A stretch of DNA of 64,000 nucleotides, taken from Aradus depressus (Eukaryota > Arthropoda > Insecta > Hemiptera > Aradidae). The notes under the pieces were generated by a model that was not told the origin of the DNA, searched no databases, and saw only the letters and a list, made by a program, of their open reading frames with translations. The stretch covers positions 1,364,001 through 1,428,000 of the forward strand of contig OY759225.1 in NCBI GenBank assembly GCA_963662175.1, read 5' to 3'. Both the position numbers and the translations under genes were made by a program. This document shows, one piece after another, positions 23,509 to 35,195 of the stretch (within the stretch, counting starts at the first letter, position 1; each line of letters opens with the position of its first letter).

Positions 23509-23848
23509 CCGCCTCACAGTGTGAAAATTATTAGTTTTGACTTTCAAAATTCGAGCCCCCGCTCAATTTTTGATCAATTTGGATGAAACTAGGTGCAAAA
23601 TATTTGTGAAAGCTGGTTTTTATCAGATAATTGCGGGTTTCACAATCAAGGTATTATATGCCAGTGGCAAAAAAAAGCCAATACATTGAATTTGGACCAC
23701 TTTAGGCCAAAATGACAACCCGCAGTTACCTGAAAAAAGCCAGCTTTCACAAATATTTTGCTCCTAGTTTCATCCAAATTGATCAAAAATTGAGCGGGGG
23801 CTCGAATTTTGAAAATCAAAACTCATAAATTTCACACTGTGCGCCCCC
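23509..23848. repeat. Inverted repeat with about 130-bp arms
   Basis: 23509-23640 and 23715-23848 pair through TTCGAGCCCCCGCTCAATTT, GATCAATTTGGATGAAAC and ATATTTGTGAAAGCTGG, around a 75-bp centre. Foldback or non-autonomous element of unknown class; the ends carry GCCTCACAGTGTG and CACACTGTGCGC. Confidence 0.85.
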
Positions 23849-24419
23849 TCGGCATTGGATTAAGTGGAATGTCCGGACAAAGAATATAAAGCTTATAAGG
23901 ATCCTACATGTTGAAATTTCATCAAAATCTGATGAACCATTAAAGAGCTAGCAGAGTATAAACTAAATATAAACTCACTGCTAGAATTTTAACGTTTGTT
24001 GTATCCTTTTAGGCTTAATAATTATCAAATTCTAAATAATAAAACATATAACAATTTACAATTAACTCTTTAAAATTAAGACATCTATAAAAAAGTTTTC
24101 TGCTACTCTTCTCTTTTCTTGCCAGCTATGCAAAGTATAGAGTCAGGATCTGTCAGGAATTCGATTCTTTTCCACCAAATCGATGGGTTTGTTTCAGTGG
24201 GACTGTGTGTATCTTCCCCCCGACTGTCTGCCTTCATCACACAAGACAGCTGAGAGAGGCAGTGTTGTCCAAGTCGTGTCGCGACGCCATGGCCCCACAT
24301 CTAATGGACTCTCATCTTAGCAGTCTGGTTCATCATCAAATCAACACTCTTAATAATCTTCTTAATATGTATCTATCCTAATGGCATATTTGCATCCATA
24401 TGTCAACAGAATAACATAT

Positions 24420-24620
24420 GTTACATCCCCAGCACTACGTAGTATAGGAGAAGTTATGTAATCGGTCAGAAATTCCATATTGAGTTTCACTGGAATTGTA
24501 TGTACTCCCACCTCCTAAATCTAAAAATACAATCATATCCGTTTGTGTGACTGTGGACTGTACACTAGAAAACCTTCTATACATAGACTTATTCCTTTCT
24601 CAAATTCGCTACTTATAGAA
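24420..24620. repeat. Dispersed repeat X fragment
   Basis: AGTATAGGAGAAGTTATGTA, ATCGGTCAGAAATTCCATAT and CTCCTAAATCTAAAAATA match the start of the copy at 42715-43260. Confidence 0.55.
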
Positions 24621-24801
24621 TTTCTAAAATCCAGAACAATGAACGAACTATGACTGGTCAGAATAAATGGTAACGAATTAACCAGAAAGACTACAAGTGA
24701 TAACTTGATCCAAAACAACCTTTTAGACGAATAACACTAAAATATGATACTTAACATTTTTTGCCGAGATATTGTGAAACACTTAATAAAAAATAAAGAA
24801 A

Positions 24802-24955
24802 AACTAACGGTATTGAAAATATTGTCTATTTCACAAAATACATATATAGAAGTACTTTCGGTATTGCTACCTTCTTCAGCCAAGACTTTACAAATACAGT
24901 ATTTGTACCAATACCGAAAGTACTCCCATATATTTTGTGAAATAGACAATATTTT
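24802..24955. repeat. Foldback repeat, family F1 (second copy)
   Basis: Arms share ATTGTCTATTTCACAAAATA and GTACTTTCGGTATTG. On the minus strand the core reads CTGAAGA, one A, a GGTA/TACC stem with GCAA loop, then GAAA. The flanking GAGATATTGTGAAA (24769-24782) also occurs beside the copies at 5270 and 45660. Confidence 0.8.
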
Positions 24956-25839
24956 AAAAGAAAACATAGGTTTTTCTTAATTTTTGAACACTAAAATAAA
25001 TCTAAACAAGATACTATTGGACACAAAGTAATCCACAATACGTTACTTTGAACGGTTGCAACAAATAACACTTGATTAAACTCAATAAATAAATCGATTA
25101 TTATTACAAGTAAACTTCAAAAATGGATAGCAAATGTCAAGTTAACAAAATGGAACTTGTCCCGGACCATCCTACTCCTAGATTAACAAATATTAGATGA
25201 AACTTCTTAGTGGCAAAATAAATTATTCCGTTCATAACACTACGTTTGTGTTTGTTTGACGTTACCAATTAACAATTTTCCTCCTTGTTATAGAATGAAC
25301 GAATTAACAAAACTATGAGAATTATTACTAACAAAACAATCTCATTGTGACCACGCCAAGTACATCAGAATCTAATCAGTGTCAGTCAGATAAGTTTTTT
25401 TTTTTTTTACATGTAGCTAATATTGGATTATGTTATAACAGACATTAAGGAAAAATAAACCAATATGAAGATAATAAAATTTCTTAAGTTCTTAACTAAA
25501 AATTTCCCTATTTCCACTCTTCCAATTATATATATATGTATATATATATATATATTTTTAACTTTCACTGAAAATCCTCTGAGCAACACATTTTTTAAAC
25601 TCCACTCCGCCTCTCATTGCTAAAAATATAAAATTATGTGTATACCTATACATATATTGTGTATTATGTCTATTATATATTATGTTTAGTGTGTATTATG
25701 TCTACATACAATAAATTATATTGGGAGTTATTAGGGTTTTGAGTATAACCTCACTTCATTTCCTTCGGTCCCCCCGTTTCCTTAAGCCGAAAATCAATTG
25801 GAGTCGTCTTCATGGGGTTCTGAATATACACATAAATGT

Positions 25840-26040
25840 ACGTGTTAATACATTCCATCAGAAATTCTGTTCACAGACATAAAGTCAGGAACTTTATTTT
25901 TCACTTGTGGAATCAGAAAAACACATACATGTTTCATACATGAAAAACACATACACATAAATGTTCGTGTTAATACATTCCATCAGAAATTCTGTTCACA
26001 GACATAAACTCAGGAACTTTATTTTTCACTTGTGGAATCA
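25840..26040. repeat. Local direct duplication
   Basis: About 90 bp containing GTTAATACATTCCATCAGAA, ATTCTGTTCACAGACATAAA and TTTTTCACTTGTGGAATCAG occurs twice (from about 25834 and 25955). It is followed by a G tract. Confidence 0.8.
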
Positions 26041-26457
26041 GGAGGGGGGGGGGGGGGGGGGTGGGGGGTAGGAATACACGAAAAAATACAGAGAAAAAAA
26101 AATAGAACATAAAATACTTTTGAAACATTCAACGAAGCGTCGAATAGCAATCTATTCCATTCATAGAAAAATATTGTGATGGTGATGCTATCTGGTGAGA
26201 TACAGGGAAACTAACACTGCACTCTGTTGGAGCACATTCAATGTTAAATATATTGTAGGAAGAAACAATAAAAGGATTTTTTAATACATACAAAGATTTT
26301 AGGAAGGGGGGGGGGGGGGCATTGAGAGAACACCCTGGTGATAATTTATGTCAAGCATGGAGGGAGAGACACTTGTTACTAGGGTTTCGTAGACGATGTT
26401 CAACATAGAAAAGACCTACCTAAAAAGAAATACAACAAAATACCTAAAAACTGTTAC

Positions 26458-26519
26458 CTGCAGGTATGTTATTTGTGTTCCCATTGGTATTGTTTGATTG
26501 AATCTGACTGGACTGCCGT
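26458..26519 (-). CDS. Exon 2: short Asn/Ser/Gln linker
   Basis: A 62-nt exon bounded by a good polypyrimidine-AG acceptor (TTTTGTTTCAG) and a GTAACA donor. It enters in phase 2 and leaves in phase 1, giving RQSSQIQSNNTNGNTNNIPA. The translation is polar, low-complexity linker. The call rests on splice signals and phase agreement with exons 1 and 3 rather than on protein similarity, so it is less certain than the large exons. It lies about 40 bp from the left boundary of a 1.64-kb palindromic insertion in intron 1. Confidence 0.6.
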
Positions 26520-26559
26520 CTGAAACAAAATAGATTAAATAAATAAATACAAAAAACAA

Positions 26560-28225
26560 AATTCTGGGGGTATTGAGGGTCAGTCAATGAAGAAAATACT
26601 ATTCAAATGCCAACGTTTCGATATATTTCATATCATCATCAGGGCCTAACAAACATGGGGGTATCAAGATTAGAAAAATATAATGGGTGATCGATTAAAA
26701 TTATATATAGGTACATAAATATACATTCACTCATACAACTCCACATAAATACATATATACATCCTAATACATTCACATACATATACACATTGATGAACAA
26801 CAAGGAAACTTACTATGAATATAGATGGTTGAGGAGAAGGCATGAAGACTGTGAGGTCTTACGTTCAACTAAGGGTACAGAAGGGTCGAGGGTAACAGAT
26901 AATAAATCCGGGGAAAACCCCAGTTAACGGGACTTAAATTTGAAGAGAACTACTTACTGGCTAACAGATATTTTACTATGTTGAGAAAAAATAAAATAAA
27001 ATAAAAACTCTATAATTATATAAATAGTAACATAATTTAACTTATTAATTAAATGAAGAATTTTAGACAGAAGTGACACTAACCGAAAATGAAATAATAC
27101 ATAATAAAGAATAAATAGACACACAATGAAATTAATCTAAATTTTAAATATTAAATATAATTGGAGACAGAACTATGGATTCAGCAGTTTTGAAGCAAAT
27201 TGGCATAAATGTTGCTCAGGTTATTGGTATCAGTGCGAAAATTGACAGTATTTGAGGTTTTGGCAATATACACCATTTCCAGTGTCAGCCTTTTATAGTA
27301 ATTGATTTCTCTGTCGAGAATTTTGGTGTTAGCGAAATCAAACTTATGTTTGTTCAGGCTATGGTGTTTGATTAGGGCGCGCTAATCAAACACCATAGCC
27401 TGAACAAACATAAGTTTGATTTCGCTAACACCAAAATTCTCGACAGAGAAATCAATTACTATAAAAGGCTGACACTGGAAATGGTGTATATTGCCAAAAC
27501 CTCAAATACTGTCAATTTTCGCACTGATACCAATAACCTGAGCAACATTTATGCCAATTTGCTTCAAAACTGCTGAATCCATAGTTCTGTCTCCAATTAT
27601 ATTTAATATTTAAAATTTAGATTAATTTCATTGTGTGTCTATTTATTCTTTATTATGTATTATTTCATTTTCGGTTAGTGTCACTTCTGTCTAAAATTCT
27701 TCATTTAATTAATAAGTTAAATTATGTTACTATTTATATAATTATAGAGTTTTTATTTTATTTTATTTTTTCTCAACATAGTAAAATATCTGTTAGCCAG
27801 TAAGTAGTTCTCTTCAAATTTAAGTCCCGTTAACTGGGGTTTTCCCCGGATTTATTATCTGTTACCCTCGACCCTTCTGTACCCTTAGTTGAACGTAAGA
27901 CCTCACAGTCTTCATGCCTTCTCCTCAACCATCTATATTCATAGTAAGTTTCCTTGTTGTTCATCAATGTGTATATGTATGTGAATGTATTAGGATGTAT
28001 ATATGTATTTATGTGGAGTTGTATGAGTGAATGTATATTTATGTACCTATATATAATTTTAATCGATCACCCATTATATTTTTCTAATCTTGATACCCCC
28101 ATGTTTGTTAGGCCCTGATGATGATATGAAATATATCGAAACGTTGGCATTTGAATAGTATTTTCTTCATTGACTGACCCTCAATACCCCCAGAATTTTG
28201 AATTCTACAGTCGCTAGCAAACATC
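26560..28225. mobile_element. 1.64-kb near-perfect palindrome with 12-bp flanking repeat
   Basis: Arms 26557-27378 and 27379-28200 pair with a constant coordinate sum, hence no net indel over 822 bp. The centre is GCGC with one mismatch beside it. The flanks carry TACAAAAAACAA at 26548-26559 and 28226-28237, a likely target-site duplication. Near each outer end, reading outward, is CTGATGA, one T, a GATAT/ATATC stem, then GAAACG (28115-28143 on plus; mirrored near 26614-26642 on minus). It encodes no long protein. Best guess: inverted dimer of a non-autonomous retroelement terminus, possibly Penelope-like. Confidence 0.8.
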
Positions 28226-29359
28226 TACAAAAAACAACGTACATAGATGATTTTATTTATATTGAATACATTTTATTCATTGTAGTATATTTTGTTTTGA
28301 AATTTCCTCACCGAGGTTTTTCGTCGATGAATATACATATATAAATGAAACAAAATATGTAGTCGGTGAATATATATATATATATATTTCTGTACTCAAT
28401 ATGACCTGGGTTTCTGGTATTTGTCGCAGGTATAAGTACATATAACACTTTCATGTATGTCGGTGTGCTCAAATCTTGATACTATAATGAATATATTTAC
28501 ACTAAATTTTGTGGGTAGCTCTAGAAGCCAATAAGGTCGGCAACTATTGGTCTTCAGCCAAATCGGTTAAAGGAGATAGGGTGTTAGGAGGCGGCTTAAC
28601 TCCAAATATTAGTAACTGGAGAGGTAAACATTTTCATACAAAATTGTTTACGTAAATATGGATTAAAAAGTATGCAATACATATGTACTCAAATTAGCCA
28701 AATTTTAGGTTCTGAAGGAGGGTTAAGAGGGAGAGTGGAAACTTACATTGTTACAAACTGTGACTCACAATATCCAAAATTATCAAAATTGAGATGGCAG
28801 TGGTTATTTTTGCAATGATTTGAGCTGAATTCAAATATGGCGTTGGTTAGAATCAAAAGTCACCATATCCTAGGTATAATGGGCCTATAAGTTGAGGGTT
28901 GGAGTTCTGACACTATGCGTTTTTTAACCAATCAGAAAGCAGTATTTGCAAGCATAACCTGCTCAAAGAGATTATCGTTTATTTTTTTATTTTGTGTTGT
29001 ATTTTTTGCAGTAGGTATTTAATTTTAATAAAATGTTATTTAACAGTGCACAGTTTCATACCGCCAGACAGAGTGTTTGGGTTTATGGAAAAGAATTAAA
29101 GGAAACACAAGTCATAGCAACAAAAGAACAAGTTTATAGGATTATTGGTAATTATGCCACAGTGAAGTTAGTAGGACAAGACTGCTGAGAATGTTGTTTA
29201 TGATTTCAGGGATACTGTGCAGAATCCTATGAAACCTGTCTCATCGGATGCTGGGCAGAATCCTATAAAACCCCTGTCTCATCATGATATTTTCAAATGT
29301 CAAAATGCAAGAGAATCTTTGTAATCTTGTATAATTTATTTTACCCTATACTTCATTAC

Positions 29360-29626
29360 AGAAACAGCGAGGTTCTACGGAAGGTGAGACTAAGAAGCCT
29401 CCAGAAGGAAGCACACTTGATGAAGGGCAGATGGGCCGGGCATGTGACAAGGATGGATCCTCGACGATGGGCTAAAGTCTGCACGGAGTGGATTCCTAGA
29501 GACAGAAGAAGAGGAAAAGGAAGACCTGGACTGCGGTGGAGGGACGAGATAGTGGAGAGAATAGGGGATGGAAGGTGCACAGTGGCCAGATGGAACAAAT
29601 GTGTTACAGTACTGTTTAAGAAATAA
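29360..29626 (+). pseudogene. Non-LTR retrotransposon C-terminal fragment
   Basis: Reads RLRSLQKEAHLMKGRWAGHV, TRMDPRRWAKVCTEWIPRD, RRRGKGRPGLRWRDEI and stops at 29624. The WAGHVxRM...TEWxPR...GRPxxRWxDEI pattern is the common C-terminal end of endonuclease/reverse-transcriptase proteins of arthropod LINEs. The reverse transcriptase itself is absent, so this is a 5'-truncated remnant. The clade (RTE- or CR1-like) is not decided. Confidence 0.75.
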
Positions 29627-29881
29627 CCCTCATTTTTACATTTGTTTTGTTCTATCTTGTTTCATTTTTATTTTATTTTTAATCAAGAAGTAACAGTTTT
29701 ACTTAAGAAATAATTTAATTTAATTTAGGAACAATCATTAAATTCTTTTCTGATTTCTTCTGTTGAAAGAGCAGTAGACTCAAAACCTCCAAAAGGAGAG
29801 GCTTTTGTTCTAAAAGAATGTCCAAAAGAAACTCCAGATAAAATACAATTACACAAAATTTTATATGTATATCTAGAACCC

Positions 29882-30226
29882 GGGGCGCCGGTAGCTCAGT
29901 GGTATGCGTGCTTGACTTCTGAGCTCAAGGTTGTGGGTTCGTAACCCGACCGAGGCCCTTAGTTTATTTTATCTGGGAGGTAAAATAAACTTAAGCACGC
30001 CGTCCTTCGGATGGGACGTTAAGCGATGGTCCCGAGCCTGTACGATGTCAGGTACTCGTTAAAGACCCCTACCCTAGATGAATAAAAATTTAGGGTAGGC
30101 AAAATTTAGGACTCCCACAGTAGAGTCGGGCTCATGTCCACCGGAGTGACGAAAGAGCGCTCTGGTAGTAGGCGATATGACCTCGTAGTTAAAGCCCGGG
30201 CATGAGTCATAAAACCTAACCTAACC
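29882..30226 (+). mobile_element. SINE family A, complete reference copy with 10-bp TSD
   Basis: Flanked by TCTAGAACCC (29872-29881 and 30227-30236). The tRNA-like head has an A box (TAGCTCAGTGG) and B box (GGTTCGTAACC). A body of about 270 bp follows, with a TTTATTTTATC/GGTAAAATAAA hairpin, GATGTCAGGTACTCGTTAAA and GAAAGAGCGCTCTGG. The tail is AACCTAACCTAACC, repeats of CCTAA. SINEs are pol III transcribed and mobilised by a partner LINE; none with this tail is visible here. Confidence 0.92.
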
Positions 30227-30229
30227 TCT

Positions 30230-30450
30230 AGAACCCCATGAATACGGCACCTTTTGACAATCAGCCAAATCGGACAAAGAGAGGGGGAGGGGGGAGCTTA
30301 ACTAACTGCCAATATAAAGTACGGATGGAAACGAAATTTTCATATGAGGATTAGAAGTCCCTGAGTAAGACACCTTTTGTTTTTCAGTCAAATTGGCTGA
30401 AAAGGAAAAGAGTTTAGAGAGAGTGGAAACTTAGCAATCGAGGGAGGAGA
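30230..30450. repeat. Dispersed repeat X copy
   Basis: Includes TTGACAATCAGCCAAATCGG, ATTTTCATATGAGGATTAGA, CCTGAGTAAGACACCTTTTG and GAGAGAGTGGAAACTTAG, the modular blocks of family X, in two successive modules. Confidence 0.6.
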
Positions 30451-31089
30451 GGTGGATACGAGACCTCCGGACAGCTAGGAAGTGCAGAGCCGTAGCCTCC
30501 CGCACAAGGTGGAGTGCCGAGCTCTATATGGCAACACCAAGGTCCAGTCGTGTTTCAACAAACTGCCTTCCTTATAGAGCCGTCTTCATCTCACTCTCAA
30601 CAGTAAACATTTGGATAGATTCTGTTCAACTCAAAAGTATAAAAAGAACCAACATTTATTTAGTGGCTACTGGCAGGGGTTAGTAACTCTCTGCAGTAAT
30701 GTTGCAATAAAGTGCAGCTCATTATAATCACTGTTCAACAAAAAAAAATTAAATTCATTTTTGTGTGAGTATCATTCTTGATTCCTATGAGAAATTGCCT
30801 CCTGGATTCAAATCTGTAATTAGTTTTTCTGTGTCAGGCATAGTTTTGAAGTTATAAGCAATTTCAGTTTTTTCAAAATGATTCTTATTTCCACGCTGTG
30901 TATTTGTAAAGGCAAAACGTGCAACTATCAATACTTTAGTCACTTATAAAATTATTTAGAAACATTTTAGACAGCATAAAACCAAAACATGAAAGAGCCC
31001 ATCAATTATCATCATATATTGCATAAAAAAACTCTTTTAAGATTAGAAAATATGAAAAAAATCATCTTTTACCCAAGAATTTAAAAGGC

Positions 31090-31305
31090 TCATTTTTTTC
31101 TCTTGTGTTTAATTTTGCAGTTCCGAATAATGTTCCAGCAGTAGTTAGCAAGCATTGCTTGCATCCATTTCCCTTCATACCGCTTTTCCATGGTAATTAT
31201 ATCTTTATGGAACCTTTCACCATGTTCATCGGAAATCTCACTGCAGTTTTCAGGAAAATAATGTTAATGCGAGCCCAGGAAATACACTTTTAAAGACATG
31301 TTACA
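31090..31305 (-). pseudogene. Fragment of a repetitive insect protein (GERFHKD type)
   Basis: On the minus strand the frame reads CNMSLKVYFLGSH, a TAA stop, then HYFPENCSEISDEHGERF, HKDIITMEKRYEGKWM and QAMLANYCWNIIRN to TGA at 31090-31092. I recognise this as a fragment found again and again among predicted insect proteins (variants of SDEHGERFHQDI...MEKRYQGKW...MLADYCW), probably carried by a mobile element. The in-frame stop where a conserved LD normally sits and the isolation from any larger frame mark it as dead. The origin of the parent element is not known to me. Confidence 0.75.
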
Positions 31306-31539
31306 TCATGTCAACTCTTGAATATGAAAACAAATGAAAGACAAAATTCATTGTTGCCAACTGTTCTTATCTTTATCCCAGACTTAAAAATTTCAGTTAA
31401 ATTAGACAAATATTCTCGTATAAATAAAAAACTGTGCCTGATGGCGAATTTCAAATTTTAATTTCCCACATGAAAGTCCTTCAGAAAAACGTATTTTCAT
31501 ATAAGAAAATTTACCCTTGTCGAACAGTGTTATTGTACC

Positions 31540-31990
31540 ACCTGGCCTGTGTTTGAAATGGGCTTATAAGGAGGCTACATGCAAAATTTGATCAAAATCC
31601 GATCAAACTGTCTCTAGCAAACACTAGATTAAAAAACAATTTATTATTTATATATTGTCAATTGCATAAAGAAAAGTCGTCGGTTAATCACCGGCAATGT
31701 GCTTCCCCAGCCCGAAATAATCAACTAAATTTTCGTACTCCTGAATTATATTTTATTCCGGGACTTCTGAATCCTCATAATACATTTCGTTTCGATACAT
31801 TCATTAAATCGACAGTTATCAGAGTTTTTTTTTCCTGGATCCACATATACAATGTCGTCTAATCCATTAAATTGGCTGTTATTGGAGCTTTTGGGTAGAA
31901 ACTCCCCACCCTCCCCATTCTGGCCTTCATCCCCTTAGCCGATTTGACTGAAAATTTAGAAGTGTGGCCTAGATATCGTTTGTGGTCGAT
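31540..31990. repeat. Dispersed repeats Y and X
   Basis: 31550-31630 (GGGCTTATAAGGAGGCTACA, GATCAAAATCCGATCAAAC) matches family Y at 23870-23960. 31690-31990 carries family X blocks in reverse (TTCCCCAGCCCGAAATAATC, GATACATTCATTAAATCGAC, CCGATTTGACTGAAAATT). Confidence 0.5.
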
Positions 31991-32699
31991 AAATCGTTTT
32001 TCATATCCACAATCATTATTTGATACAAAGCTTTCATTTTTATATTTTGGGCAGAGTTCCTCCACACCTTAAAAGTCAGTTATTGTTTGATTTATTCATT
32101 TATATACATTTTTTTTATTAGACATTATTATACATTCATTTATAGTTGACTAATATATATATATATATATATATTGTAAAGGTCGTTAGTTGGGGGTTCT
32201 TTTTAAAAAAATTGAAAAAAAATACTCCTTTTTTTTATATAATAATTTATTTTTTGTAACGGTGTATGTTATTGGAATTATTATTAAATTATATAGGAGT
32301 TAAAATTATTACTTGAGGTCATGGGTTGGATGTTGCTTGATAGAAAGGTTTTGGGTTGTTTATTCTTCTTTTAAAGTATCCTCTTCCTTCTTTTTTTCTT
32401 TCTTCTTACTCGATGACAGACAGACAGGTAGATACACTTGAGGACAGACCGGCAGGCAGATACAATCGGGGACAGACGATCAGGCGACAGACGACCGACG
32501 ACAGACAACGTACAACATCAAGACACCAACAACCAACTCGCCCAGCTGTCTTTCCTCACTTTTTATATTCCAGCCTTCTCGATTAATTGAAATTATTAAT
32601 GTTTTATTTTTTTTTTAATTTCTATTTATATTCCTAATTACTGACCGTTACAATATATATATAGTATATATTATTTTTCATATATTGTTATAGTTACAT

Positions 32700-33080
32700 T
32701 GTTTTCTTTCTTTTCTATATCTCGCCACATTGCATCCTGATGATGGGACGTAAGAAGTTCTCTCTTACTAAGAACGTCCCGTAACATCGTTGGGGATAAA
32801 GACACATCCGAAGAGTTTTTTTTGAAAAATAGTTATCTTAATTTGTATTAAATTGAAAAATGTGTCTACTTATTATGAACGTATCTTGTATTATTATTAT
32901 TATTTTATATATACTCATATATTTTTAAGTATTTATTTGTACAGTTTTTTTTAATTTCATTTTACTTTTTTAAAGTAACAAGTAGTTATATATCTAATAT
33001 ATAAGCTATCTTAATGTATAAATTCATTTGACGTATCCTATTACCATGTATTGGTTTAACGGAAATAAATTATTATTATT
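32700..33080 (+). repeat. Repeat family P with hammerhead-like core and (ATT)n end
   Basis: Begins near TTTCTATATCTCGCCACATT; the core CTGATGA (about 32738), one T and GGGACGT pairs with ACGTCCC about 22 bases later, then GTAAC (GAAAC mutated). The body runs through ATTATGAACGTATCTTGTAT to TTGGTTTAACGGAAATAAAT and (ATT)n. A second copy lies in reverse at 49203-49622 and end fragments near 40065-40120 and 39060-39240. The microsatellite end fits a retroelement 3' terminus. Confidence 0.75.
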
Positions 33081-33790
33081 ATTATTATTAGATACACATA
33101 TAAAATTCTGTGTCGATGTGTGATCATTCTATCGCGAGTTATCGTGTTCAGTTTTTTTTTTTTTTTTTCATTTTTAGAACCGGGGAGTAGGAAAAGTAAA
33201 ATTCTAGTGAAAACAGCATCAAATTTACAGATTACATAACTTCCCCTATACTTCATATAGCTGAGAAGGTAAAAATATTATTATATTTTAATAATACAAT
33301 ACAATGGGCAGCCATAATGTCTGAAGAGACGCCGAAGAGAAAGTGAGGTAAGTATTATTTAATTTAGTTGGTGGAGGAGCCGATGAAAGGACGGATTAGA
33401 GGTCGTTTTTCTATGGTAGGAATGCAGTCGAGCTGGTAGGCAGCCTGCAGTGCTACATCTGGGGGTACCCGGTGCATCGCACCTACACCATTAAATAATG
33501 CACTTTCAAATATAGTGTAAAACTTTTTTTCGGAGGAGGGGAGATTTATTTTTCCTTTCCGAACCGCATCGACATGAAAATGTTGTCACAGGTCTAAAAA
33601 AAGCAACTTCAAGACTGTGTGGGTTCCAGTCCACAGTTCACCGCCTCTCTACACCCTAAATCCGTGATAAATATCAAATTCTTAATACTGGGGACAAAAA
33701 AAAATTAATTAAACCATCCCTTAAAATTAAGAGTGACAATGCTTAGGGGTAGTTTAGAAACAGTTCGCAGATGCTAAATGGATCTTTAGA

Positions 33791-34627
33791 TTCTAGTTTT
33801 CACTAGAATTTCACTTTTAGGTTCTAGACGCAATTTGCCTTTAGGAGTAGATATAGATGAGCCTTTACGTCTAGCCCTGGAGGAAGAGATGCGCGGACAG
33901 TCCAGACCGGAGCGTTGCGGGGACATAGTCCAGGAATGTATAGTGGAGAAATGGCAACAGCGGTGGTCACGATCATCGGATGGCCGAACGACCTACGCAT
34001 ATTTACCGGAAATCCGGGTACGTCTGGACTCTACTTGGATACTGCCTGACCACTGGATGTCCCAGATACTATCAGGTCACGGAGATTTCAACTCCAAGCT
34101 GTTCTTCTTTAAGAGGAAGAACAACCCGAACTGTTCGTGCGGCGGGGTCGAGACTGCGGAGCACGTGGTCCTCGAATGTCCGTTGTACGACGGGCCTAGG
34201 GTGGAGTTGATACGCGGGACAGGATCGTATCTGGGACTCAACCTGCGGCAGCTGGTGACGGAAACCGGCTACCCAATGTTCAGCCGATTTGTCGCCTCCT
34301 GGCGGAGAAAGAAGCAAGCATTTTGACCCTGCGCCGGGGAGGCCTGCAGTCGTCCCCGGCGCCCCAACGAACCACACTTAGCGATCGCCCTACATTTATC
34401 CCGAGCTCTCTCGGCGCGTCAAGAAAATTAAGGTGGGCTGGGAGTGACCGCTGATCGTCGCAGATGGTCGGCAGCGGTCGCTCCTAGCCTTCCACGGCAT
34501 CATATTTTGAATTTTTTAATTATATATTTTTATTTTGTAAATAAAATCTAAATCTTTAGGCCTCCATTTTTCCCCGACGATTCGGCGATGGTGTCGTGGC
34601 GTCCAAAAAAAAAAAAAAAAAAAAAAA
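33791..34627 (+). mobile_element. 5'-truncated LINE (R1-like) with 9-bp TSD
   Basis: Flanked by ATCTTTAGA (33782-33790 and 34628-34636) and ending in a poly-A run of about 24. It contains the C-terminal end of the pol protein, a 3' UTR (CGACGATTCGGCGATGG) and tail. Other truncated copies occur at 9106-9325 and 51505-51830. Confidence 0.88.
33817..34326 (+). pseudogene. LINE pol protein C-terminus (zinc-binding end)
   Basis: Open to TGA at 34324-34326. Contains ECIVEKWQQRWSRSSDGRTT, a LPDHWMSQILSGHGDFNSKL segment and the cysteine/histidine cluster CSCGGVETAEHVVLECPLY (C-x-C...H...C), typical of the region after reverse transcriptase in R1-clade and related non-LTR elements. The reverse transcriptase and endonuclease are absent because of 5' truncation, so it is non-functional although this stretch is uninterrupted. 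Confidence 0.82.
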
Positions 34628-35195
34628 ATCTTTAGAGGACCTAACTAATTTCTCAACTTTTCAATTCTAATCTAATTCGGTCGAAAGATTACCACCACCC
34701 TTGGCTAGTGGAAACTATCCCAAAATATTTTCAAAAATGTTTGTGAGAAATCTGAACTATTTTAAATACATCCTCTTTCTAAGCAATAGGGTATGGAAAT
34801 TTCAAATTTGTTTTCGTCGAAGACATACATACGTCTTGGACATCTGGCCCAATGACGCTTCAGTTTTTAAATGATTCAAGAATATACAGGATTTTTTTCG
34901 TTTTCAGCTCTTTTTGCGATGTAATACTTCAGTTCACCTGTAATCTGAAAGTCGGTGAACTGAAATGAAAGAATACAACTACGGCATTATCAAAAAAAAA
35001 AAAAAAAAAATTCAAACTCAAAAAGCCCTGTTTTGAGGATTCGAATGCCTAATTTTTGCCACAGAGGTCATGGCTCCCCCTAATTAATGTCCTAGATGCG
35101 TCTGTGGGGAAATCCAGACATAAGACAGGCTTGCCAACTGGCACACAGTCACGAACAGGGGCGTAAAGAGATATCAACCATGCAACGGCGTAGAC

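Larger units (their letters stand above)
23356..26457. other. Intron 2
   Basis: A 3.1-kb intron. It contains an inverted repeat (23509-23848), a repeat X fragment (24420-24620), a foldback F1 copy (24802-24955), a TA microsatellite near 25530, a duplicated 90-bp segment near 25840-26040 (CATAAATGTnCGTGTTAATA) and G tracts at 26044-26061 and 26306-26319. Confidence 0.6.

Noticed and set aside
29882..29960. True tRNA gene
   Set aside because: A and B boxes are present but the head continues into a shared SINE body and cannot be folded as a clean cloverleaf; same for heads at 50930-50997, 59408-59475 and 63823-63890.
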